In this document: one piece after another, positions 1-5,068 of the stretch
Numbering within the stretch: the stretch's first letter is position 1
How the letters are laid out: the number at the start of each line of letters is the position of its first letter
The notes under the pieces: model-generated
What the model was told of the DNA's origin: nothing
The model's input: only the letters and a program-made list of their open reading frames with translations
Database searches by the model: none
From: Symploca sp. SIO1C2
GTDB taxonomy: Bacteria > Cyanobacteriota > Cyanobacteriia > Cyanobacteriales > Coleofasciculaceae
Direction of reading: 5' to 3'
Length of the DNA stretch: 41,052 nucleotides
NCBI GenBank assembly: GCA_010672925.1
Contig: JAAHFP010000052.1
Span: 1-41,052 of the forward strand
Made by a program: the position numbers and the translations under genes

Positions 1-206
1 CCTTCCCTATGGGTCGCCAATATTTGTGTTTTTGTCACTTTTTCATTTGACCAAAATCTGTAGATACTTTGGCTGTTACTCGCATTACCACTTGCTTTCG
101 GTACTGTTTCTCCCGGATGTTCGCTTAAGAGCAACAGTGTCTTTCTCAATCTTTTGGCATGGCGTATGTCGAGAAAAATTTTGGGTTTATTTCCTGGCTG
201 ATCCAA
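1..206 (-). CDS. IS4/Tn5-like transposase, N-terminal part, cut by window edge
   Basis: The minus strand is open from a TTG at 206 to the left window edge, about 68 codons without a stop; the preceding in-frame stop is at 225-227. The peptide contains DIRHAKRLRKTLLLL, then PGETVPKASG, then IYRFWSNEKVTKTQILATHRE. That order (basic segment, 'P-ASG' segment, 'YRFWSN-V----IL--HR') is typical of the N-terminal DNA-binding region of Tn5-like IS4-family transposases. The catalytic DDE domain would lie outside the window, so it is unknown whether the element is intact. A TTG start is assumed because no ATG lies in frame. I did not identify the terminal inverted repeat of the element. Confidence 0.5.
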   Translation of the reverse strand, partial: MDQPGNKPKIFLDIRHAKRLRKTLLLLSEHPGETVPKASGNASNSQSIYRFWSNEKVTKTQILATHRE

Positions 207-341
207 TCCAACATAGGTTTTTCTTCATCTGATGATTGACTTTTTCCTATGATACTCTCACCATCTTAGCTTCGTTGTCCACAAAGTACGAAGAGGATTT
301 TTCAGGTTGATTGAGCTCAGAGCTTGTAATTGTTGATGCTA

Positions 342-470
342 CAACTGGGAAAGATTGGGCGGCGCAGCGGAGGTTTTGTTGCGCTCCCTACCGCATCTCA
401 CCACGCCAGTGCAGTGTTTGAGGGGGAGCGGCTTCAACCCGCCCAATAAGCGCGAAGCAGTTCCCAGTTG
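342..470. repeat. Interrupted inverted repeat beside the HIP1 array
   Basis: CAACTGGGAA at 342-351 is the exact reverse complement of TTCCCAGTTG at 461-470. Inside it, ATTGGGCGG at 354-362 pairs with CCGCCCAAT at 439-447. The two stem blocks are separated by 2 nt on the left and 13 nt on the right, so the structure is a bulged long-range hairpin of about 130 nt. Its right arm ends at the first HIP1 site of the tandem array. No gene was recognised inside. It may be a remnant of a small mobile element. Confidence 0.5.
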
Positions 471-617
471 CGATCGCATTTGCGGTTTTGCGATCGCATT
501 TGTGGTTTCGCGATCGCATTTGCGGTTTTGCGATCGCATTTGCGGTTTTGCGATCGCATTTGCGGTTTTGCGATCGCATTTGCGGTTTCGCGATCGCATT
601 TGCGGTTTCGCGATTGC
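470..617. repeat. Tandem array of seven 20-bp HIP1 units
   Basis: The unit CGATCGCATTTGCGGTTTTG is repeated head to tail from 471 to 610 with only C/T variation at a few positions. Each unit carries a full HIP1 octamer GCGATCGC, giving seven octamers at 20-bp spacing starting at 470, 490, 510, 530, 550, 570 and 590. An eighth, decayed copy (GCGATTGC) starts at 610. The array is open on both strands in several frames only because it is repetitive; I do not believe it is coding. HIP1 is abundant in cyanobacteria but is normally dispersed. Confidence 0.9.
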
Positions 618-1240
618 CTTCGGCACCAGCGTAGCTGATCGCACTCTAGCCTAATAATGACTCTGACCACTCCTCTCCCAATGCTTACCTAAATCCTAGT
701 CTCTATCACCGTTTCGACTACTTTTGCCTAATGGATAGCTTTTTAAGGGGGATTTAGGGGGATCAACAATGTAGCCCATAGCAGAGCAAACTGCTGTATC
801 TTTTTCCCTACCATATACAGGACTTTGTTGAGTTACTCTACGATAAGGCTTGTGCATATATTCGGTTCTCCACTCAACCTACAAAAGCAAGTGATCGCAC
901 TTAACATTCCCTTGCTCTCAAATTGAAGTCCAAACTGAAGAACCAACCTTGCTTTACCTGATCAACAAGGTGGCAGACATTGCAGTTGCCAACCAGGATG
1001 CTGGTCTCGTTATTGCTGCTGCTATTGGTACATCAGTAATTTTATGGGCGATCGCTGATGCTGCTGCTAAACTGATTAAGGCTGCACGTAGTTGATTAGG
1101 TGATTTCTTCCGAAAAAATGTACCTATCGTAGGGTGTGTTAGCATTTGCGTAGCATGGTGCGCTAGCAGCAAAGCGTAATGCACCGCATTACGGATAAAA
1201 TCATTCTCAAAAATCGCCTTAGCTTTTAGGTTTGAGGATT
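618..1240. other. Long non-coding stretch with dispersed cyanobacterial repeats
   Basis: No convincing full gene. A dispersed G-rich phrase (AAGGGGGATTTAGGGGGATC) lies at 745-764. A second common repeat type occupies about 1130-1195 (GGGTGTGTTAGC at its start) and ends in the small hairpin CGTAATGC / GCATTACG. A short plus-strand open stretch lies between them and is listed separately. Confidence 0.5.
922..1095 (+). pseudogene. Short protein-like open stretch without start codon
   Basis: In this frame the plus strand reads ...TLLYLINKVADIAVANQD, then AGLVIAAAIGTSVILWAIAD, then AAAKLIKAARS and a TGA at 1093-1095. It looks like one amphipathic segment followed by one hydrophobic segment and a basic tail, as in small membrane proteins. 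The frame is open only from 895 and holds no ATG, GTG or TTG at a sensible place, so it is probably a gene remnant or chance. Function unknown. Confidence 0.2.
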
Positions 1241-1702
1241 ATGGATACAACAGAACAAAAATCAGACAATTCCAGCACCACTGAAGCTCAATTGCAGGTA
1301 GCAAAGGTTATAGAAACTCTGCAACAAGACCTACCAACCTTATTTAAGCAAGATATCTCCTATCATATTTATACCAAGGACATCTACTTTCAAGACCCCA
1401 TTAGTCGATTCCGAGGAAAATTCAACTATCGCATTATCTTTTGGACACTGCGCTTTCATGCTGGGCTATTTTTTACAGAAATTTACTTCGATGTACATAA
1501 TGTGTATCAGTCAGCTCAGGATACTATCAAGGTAGATTGGACGGTTCGTGGTAATCTGCTTCTTCCCTGGAAGCCTAAGCTATTCTTCAATGGCAATTCA
1601 ACCTACACACTCACCAAAGAAGGTTTAATTTACAACCATCTTGACACCTGGGACCGGAAACCAGGGGAAATTTGGCAACAATTCTTCCGCAAAGGCTCCT
1701 AA
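1241..1702 (+). CDS. DUF2358 family protein
   Basis: A 153-residue soluble protein matching the DUF2358 family of cyanobacteria and plastids, small single-domain proteins thought to adopt an NTF2-like fold; function unknown. The N-terminal 25 residues are polar and variable. The conserved body starts at LQQDLPTLF and includes the segments DISYHIYTKDIYFQDPISRF, FRGKFNYRIIFW and a C-terminal LIYNHLDTWDRKPGEIWQQF. I chose ATG 1241, preceded by GAGG at 1234-1237; an in-frame TTG at 1232 would add three residues. No signal peptide or membrane segment. It stands alone, with repeats on both sides. Confidence 0.75.
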   Translation: MDTTEQKSDNSSTTEAQLQVAKVIETLQQDLPTLFKQDISYHIYTKDIYFQDPISRFRGKFNYRIIFWTLRFHAGLFFTEIYFDVHNVYQSAQDTIKVDWTVRGNLLLPWKPKLFFNGNSTYTLTKEGLIYNHLDTWDRKPGEIWQQFFRKGS

Positions 1703-1744
1703 CTGAATGGTACGCTTGTTAAGTTAAGCTGGTTTTGAAGTAAC

Positions 1745-1800
1745 AAGGAAGGCAGAAGGCAGAGGGCAGAGGGCAGAAGGGAAGAAAGAAGGTTGCAAGG
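1745..1800. repeat. Short repeats of GGCAGA(A/G) type
   Basis: Degenerate tandem copies of a 7-bp purine-rich unit (GGCAGAA / GGCAGAG). The same family recurs at 28970-29065 in a longer array, so it is dispersed in this genome. It lies between the DUF2358 gene and the displaced 3' end of the metallophosphoesterase gene. Confidence 0.6.
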
Positions 1801-1836
1801 TAGAAGGATATGATAAGTGTTTAGGCGGACATCATA

Positions 1837-2001
1837 TCACAACGCGATCGTATAATAATCCAGCGAAGATGCTCCCTTACCCTGACGCCAGATACTGTCA
1901 GCTTCCCAAGCACCATTTTCCCTAGTGCGGCGGCGGGTGCGCACAGTTAGTTGATTTGGTTCAAATTGCAGTAGGTTGTATTGCCAGGGAGTACCGGTAA
2001 C
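1837..2001 (-). pseudogene. Detached C-terminal end of the EAD-metallophosphoesterase
   Basis: Read on the minus strand from 2001 to the TGA at 1837-1839, this encodes 54 residues beginning VTGTPWQYNLLQFEPNQLTV and containing RTRRR, ENGAWEAD and a terminal YYTIAL. This is the usual C-terminal extension of cyanobacterial calcineurin-like phosphoesterases of this type. If the 223-bp element at 2008-2230 and one copy of its 6-bp target duplication are removed, the frame runs directly from ...APTKEL at 2231 into VTGTPW without a shift, giving a 486-residue protein. The fragment has no start of its own and is probably not translated. Confidence 0.85.
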
Positions 2002-2007
2002 TAATTC

Positions 2008-2230
2008 GGGCTTGCTGCATAAGCGTGTAAGCTATACCAGACAGTGCTTTCAGTCATTTTTGACCTGAAAAAGTGCAAGGAAATTGTATTGATAGGCTCA
2101 TTTTTCTTGTACAAATGATGAACATTTTGCGTTCTCTACAATTATTATTTCCCTTGTCTCCCTTGTCTCCCTTGTCCTCCTTGTCTCCCTTGTCTCCCTT
2201 GTCCCCTTGTCTGACTTATTCAGCAAACCC
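2008..2230. mobile_element. 223-bp MITE-like element in the phosphoesterase gene
   Basis: The ends are 16-bp inverted repeats, GGGCTTGCTGCATAAG at 2008-2023 and the complement of GGGTTTGCTGAATAAG at 2215-2230, matching at 14 of 16 positions. The element is flanked by a perfect 6-bp direct repeat TAATTC (2002-2007 and 2231-2236), as expected for a target-site duplication. It encodes no transposase; the interior near 2150-2210 is a pyrimidine-rich tandem repeat (CTTGTCTCC type). Its right inverted repeat, read on the minus strand, gives codons G-F-A-E-stop and so ends the truncated host protein. The parent insertion sequence was not identified. Confidence 0.9.
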
Positions 2231-3526
2231 TAATTCTTTTGTTGGTGCACCGAAGGTTCCGGCACAAATTCCGTCTAGTTTGCGTCCATTTTGGTTCATG
2301 TCGTAGCGGTAATTGCTGGCTTTGGCTTCGTGGATATGTCCATGGAGAAAGAAGCGGAATCCGGCAACAGCAAGTTGATCTAAGAAGGCGGTATCGGTAA
2401 TTCTATCTTCGTATTCACTATTAAGGGGATGATGCCAGACGGCAATTTTCAGACAATTGTCGTAGTCTCGGTTACGGCGAATTTCGGTAAGAGCCTTGCT
2501 CAGAGCATTAATATTGATACTGGCGCGGGATCTGTAGTGATGATCTAGTTGCCAAGCAGAGTTGAGTCCTAGGATCAGGAGGTTTTGCTCTGGTAGGTGG
2601 TAGAGGATGCCTTGTTCGTCGTATTCTTGGGGATAGGGTTTGTTTGTGATGGCTTGGTAGAAATTGCTGAAGTTGATAAAACGCTGTTTGTATAATGCTT
2701 CATCTCGGACTCGGATAACAGTATCAGTTTCTTTGATATAGTGACCTTCTTGGAGTTCTCCCTCGTATTCTTCAGAGTCAATCAGTTTGTAAGCCTTTTT
2801 TGCTTGTTGCCAGTTGAGGTCATGGTTACCGGGAACCATGATAATTTGTTCTGGTCCTAGGAGGAAGTCTTGGCGGAGACTGTCGAAAAACTGTTCAGCG
2901 GCTTGGTATTCTTCGGGAGTGGATTTGTTAGCGATGTCGCCGGAGAGGATAAGAGCATCTAGCTGAGGGATATCGAGTTCATCGTAGAGGTCTTGTGCTA
3001 GTTGGTGAGACCAGAGGATAGCTTGATCTGGGGTGGTAATGTGGAGGTCTGATAGGTGAAGGATATAACTCAAACTGACAGGTAAATTGCTCTGGTCAAG
3101 GTTGATAATTTCATCTCTGTCTACTGGAATCGGTGGTTGAACTGGGGTCAATGTGGAAGATTCTTGCTTTTGTAGCGTTTTCTGAGGGCTAAATTGCTGC
3201 TGTTCCCATTTCTTAATCACATAAGTGATAAAACTCTTATCTTCTGGAGATAAACTAATATCGATCGCACTGAGATATTCTAAAAAAATGACTAAACCCA
3301 ATCTTGGAAAGCCATCAACGGTAATGTGAACTTCTGAGAGCCTTTGATACAGGATAGTAACAAATGATAATTGGGGTTGATCTAACTTAATCAGACTACA
3401 TGATTCTTGGAGACCACAATTGGTTAATAAAGCACTACGCAAATCGGCATCAGCAGTGCGCAGGATTGTTTTGTGGGTGAGGATTTTCTGAAGTTGCCGT
3501 CCTTCTTTATCGGTTAGGAAGTTCAC
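2216..3526 (-). CDS. EAD-calcineurin-like metallophosphoesterase, truncated at C-terminus
   Basis: 436 residues. Residues 1-110 form a small alpha-helical domain about three quarters identical, by eye, to the N-terminus of the iSTAND protein at 9348-10469; such effector-associated domains (EADs) recruit effectors by like-with-like contact. A polar linker (111-150) leads to a calcineurin-like phosphoesterase with every metal-site motif: SDLH (D160, H162), GD (196-197), GNHD (233-236), HH (365-366) and GHIH (396-399). The catalytic core is therefore complete, but the last 54 residues were displaced by the element at 2008-2230, which supplies the final G-F-A-E and the stop. Probable effector of the 5047-10469 system, acting on a nucleotide or nucleic acid phosphodiester. 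Whether the shortened protein folds is unknown. Confidence 0.8.
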   Translation of the reverse strand: MNFLTDKEGRQLQKILTHKTILRTADADLRSALLTNCGLQESCSLIKLDQPQLSFVTILYQRLSEVHITVDGFPRLGLVIFLEYLSAIDISLSPEDKSFITYVIKKWEQQQFSPQKTLQKQESSTLTPVQPPIPVDRDEIINLDQSNLPVSLSYILHLSDLHITTPDQAILWSHQLAQDLYDELDIPQLDALILSGDIANKSTPEEYQAAEQFFDSLRQDFLLGPEQIIMVPGNHDLNWQQAKKAYKLIDSEEYEGELQEGHYIKETDTVIRVRDEALYKQRFINFSNFYQAITNKPYPQEYDEQGILYHLPEQNLLILGLNSAWQLDHHYRSRASININALSKALTEIRRNRDYDNCLKIAVWHHPLNSEYEDRITDTAFLDQLAVAGFRFFLHGHIHEAKASNYRYDMNQNGRKLDGICAGTFGAPTKELGFAE

Positions 3527-3616
3527 CGTTGGTCATCGCATTGCTATAATTTAAATGAGATCTCAATTCTACTATAGGCAAGACAGGCCAAATTCACATT
3601 CGGTGGAAGTTTTTAA

Positions 3617-3829
3617 ATGAAATTAGACCGCATCACGATTAATCCTGCTTGTATGAATGGACAGCCCTGCATCCGTAATCTTCGTCTTACTGTTCGTCGG
3701 GTTATTGAATTACTTGCAACCTATTCCAACCGAGAAGAACTATACCAAGAGTTTCCTGAATTGGAAGATGAGGACATTCAACAAGTTCTTATCTATGCCT
3801 CAACACGGGAATCGCACTGCTATAATTAA
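3617..3829 (+). CDS. DUF433 antitoxin, orphan
   Basis: A 70-residue protein of the DUF433 family, winged-helix-like antitoxins usually paired with DUF5615 PIN-like toxins. The signature ITINPACMNGQPCIR followed by LTVRRVIELLA and a C-terminal 'EFPELEDEDIQQVLIYAS' matches the two complete DUF433 genes of this window (20941-21165 and 36334-36564). No DUF5615 gene follows: the next 70 bases are non-coding and contain a dispersed repeat. The toxin seems to be lost. Confidence 0.8.
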   Translation: MKLDRITINPACMNGQPCIRNLRLTVRRVIELLATYSNREELYQEFPELEDEDIQQVLIYASTRESHCYN

Positions 3830-3851
3830 TATCAGACCTAAAATTATAAAT

Positions 3852-3894
3852 TCTTCTCCTTACCTTTGTGAACTTTGTATCTTTGTAGTTCCTT
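3852..3894 (+). repeat. Dispersed repeat (CTTTGTGAACTTTGT family)
   Basis: The phrase ACCTTTGTGAACTTTGTATC with a trailing TTTGTAGTTCC occurs here, in diverged form at about 4682-4721 (CCTTTGTAAACTTTGTGCC), and again at about 37919-37953 (ACCTTTGTGAACTTTGTGTC). All three copies lie next to toxin-antitoxin genes, on the plus strand. It is a dispersed intergenic repeat with no visible coding content. Confidence 0.6.
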
Positions 3895-3902
3895 GAAAAA
3901 GC

Positions 3903-4118
3903 ATGATGACAAAAGCAACCTTTGCAGAAATCTTAGAATCGGCGGATCAGCTTCCCCTTGAAGACCAAGAAAACCTTATTCTTATTTTACAAAGCCGTCT
4001 TCGCGATCATCGAAGAGCTGAGCGAGTTAGGGATGTTCAAGAAGCTGAAAAAGAGTTCGCTGAAGGTAAATGTCAACCAGCTACCCCTGAACAACTTATG
4101 AAGGAAATTCTTGCATGA
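3903..4118 (+). CDS. Small antitoxin, partner of RelE-like toxin
   Basis: A 71-residue, strongly charged and mainly helical protein ('ILESADQLPLEDQENLILIL' near the N-terminus; 'EKEFAEGKCQPATPEQLMKEILA' at the end). The pattern and the ATGA-type overlap with the toxin gene (ATG at 4115, stop at 4116-4118) are those of cyanobacterial antitoxins paired with RelE/YafQ-type toxins. Translational coupling is likely. It should bind and neutralise the toxin and repress the operon; this is inferred from family and position. A second ATG lies one codon downstream. Confidence 0.7.
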   Translation: MMTKATFAEILESADQLPLEDQENLILILQSRLRDHRRAERVRDVQEAEKEFAEGKCQPATPEQLMKEILA

Positions 4119-4396
4119 AATTTGTTTTACTCCCTTCGAGTGCATTTGTCAGGGAGGCCAGAAAAATTGTCAAAAAGAATCCCCAAACAGCTCAAAATAT
4201 TCAGAATACTGTAGAGTTATTGTCTACAGAACCATTTAACCCGCGATTAAGAACCCACAAATTAAAAGGTGAGCTTCAAAACTCTTGGGCTTGTAGTGTT
4301 GGATATGACTTAAGAATTATTTTTAAATTTGTTGAATATGAACAAGCGTAAGCAATTCTTTTAGAATCAATTGGGACTCACGACGAAGTTTATTAG
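4115..4396 (+). pseudogene. RelE/YafQ-type toxin cut short by an in-frame stop
   Basis: Residues 1-78 (MKFVLLPSSAFVREARKIVK ... LRTHKLKGELQNSWACSVGY DLRIIFKF) are a typical RelE/ParE-fold mRNA interferase. A TAA at 4349-4351 stops the frame after EQA. The same frame then continues AILLESIGTHDEVY to a TAG at 4394-4396, which is the expected C-terminus of the family ('SIGTHDEVY'). The gene thus differs from an intact one by a single stop codon, removing the last strand with its conserved histidine. The toxin is probably inactive unless the stop is read through. The antitoxin upstream is intact. Confidence 0.8.
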
Positions 4397-4444
4397 ATTA
4401 ACGCGATCGCACGGCAATTCACATTAGATCGAAGTCGTTTTCCG

Positions 4445-4493
4445 CCTCGGAATTAATTCCGAGGCTTATAGCGTAAGTCGTCTAAAGACGACT
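4445..4493 (+). repeat. Two-palindrome 49-bp repeat, copy A
   Basis: A 20-bp perfect palindrome CCTCGGAATTAATTCCGAGG (4445-4464) is followed by the 11-nt linker CTTATAGCGTA and an 18-bp perfect palindrome AGTCGTCTAAAGACGACT (4476-4493). The first palindrome extends to 22 bp with the flanking G and C. Copies B (4543-4591, minus) and C (12857-12905, plus) have the same lengths and linker but different arm sequences. Confidence 0.9.
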
Positions 4494-4542
4494 GGTAATG
4501 ATACGGGTTAATTTCAATTATTAGGAATAACTATCTATTTTC

Positions 4543-4591
4543 AGTCCGTTTTAACGGACTTGAGCTATGAGCCTTGAAATTGATTTCAAGG
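4543..4591 (-). repeat. Two-palindrome 49-bp repeat, copy B
   Basis: On the minus strand: 20-bp near-palindrome CCTTGAAATCAATTTCAAGG (9-bp arms with a CA centre, 4591-4572), linker CTCATAGCTCA, then 18-bp AGTCCGTTAAAACGGACT (8-bp arms, 4560-4543). It is inverted relative to copy A and 49 bp away from it, with the two 18-bp hairpins facing each other. Confidence 0.9.
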
Positions 4592-4599
4592 TGGTGTAA

Positions 4600-4611
4600 C
4601 GGTTGCAACCG
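4600..4611. repeat. Short palindrome
   Basis: CGGTTGCAACCG, a perfect 12-bp palindrome 8 bp beyond copy B of the 49-bp repeat. Possibly part of the same composite structure. Confidence 0.4.
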
Positions 4612-4623
4612 GTATGTCTTCCA

Positions 4624-4662
4624 GAGTGGTAATTGCTACCTGTTGGATACAAATGCGATCGC
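4624..4662 (+). pseudogene. vapC 5' fragment, duplicate of the one at 4984
   Basis: 39 bp that match 4984-5022 at 37 of 39 positions. It corresponds to codons for SGN-YLLDTNAIA, the start of a PIN-domain VapC toxin. No ATG and no upstream antitoxin remain. It lies in the non-coding stretch 4397-4767, which otherwise holds only the two 49-bp repeats and a dispersed repeat. Two such fragments suggest duplication of a decayed vapC or loss of two related toxins. Confidence 0.65.
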
Positions 4663-4767
4663 TTGCGATATTCTATACCCTCTTCTTTTCCTTTGTAAAC
4701 TTTGTGCCTGGTATGGTTCCTTTATTTAAGATAGAATAATTAAAGGTCTATTATGTGTACCTGAATA

Positions 4768-4992
4768 ATGGACGTTGTTAAGCTAACCACAAAAATTGAC
4801 GAATATGGTTGTTTGAACCTGAGTATTCCCACACAATTAGCGGGGACTGAGGTAAATGTTGTCGTGGTGGTGAATCCAGTGGCATCATTTGAGAAGCCAC
4901 AACATCAGTATGATTTCTCAGATTTAGTAGGTAAATTAACCTGGCAAGGAGATGCCGTTACCATGCAGAGGAATCTTCGGGATGAGTGGTAA
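4768..4992 (+). CDS. VapB-like antitoxin
   Basis: A 74-residue protein with an N-terminal AbrB/SpoVT-like strand pattern (VVKLTTKIDEYGCLNLSIP, then TEVNVVVVVNPV) and an acidic/aromatic C-terminal half (DLVGKLTWQGDAVTMQRNLR) of the kind that wraps a PIN toxin. The end of the gene overlaps the ATG of a vapC fragment at 4982, the normal arrangement for vapBC operons. The antitoxin reading frame is complete; the partner is not. Confidence 0.65.
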   Translation: MDVVKLTTKIDEYGCLNLSIPTQLAGTEVNVVVVVNPVASFEKPQHQYDFSDLVGKLTWQGDAVTMQRNLRDEW

Positions 4993-5068
4993 TCGTTACC
5001 TGTTGGATACAAATGCGATCGCACTTACGCAGAACATCTACAAGTACTATTTTCTCGACAATGATTGA
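4982..5068 (+). pseudogene. Truncated vapC (PIN toxin) fragment
   Basis: ATG at 4982 overlaps the end of the VapB frame. The 28 codons begin MSGNRYLLDTNAIAL, the standard PIN-domain N-terminus carrying the first metal-binding Asp (LLDTN). The homology then ends abruptly near 5025 and the frame reaches TGA at 5066-5068. The rest of the toxin is missing. The breakpoint lies at the 3' end of the convergent NTPase gene, whose stop is at 5047, so the arrival or rearrangement of that operon may have removed it. Confidence 0.75.

Noticed and set aside
26-232. 68-codon plus-strand ORF
   Set aside because: Antisense to the transposase-like frame at 1-206; no family resemblance.
470-617. CRISPR array
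   Set aside because: The units are head to tail with no spacers; it is a simple tandem repeat.
339-670. Several overlapping ORFs on both strands rich in RNRKCDR or CDRICGFAI
   Set aside because: They are translations of the 20-bp HIP1 tandem array in different frames, not genes.
954-1184. 76-codon minus-strand ORF
   Set aside because: Antisense to a more protein-like plus-strand stretch and partly made of a dispersed repeat.
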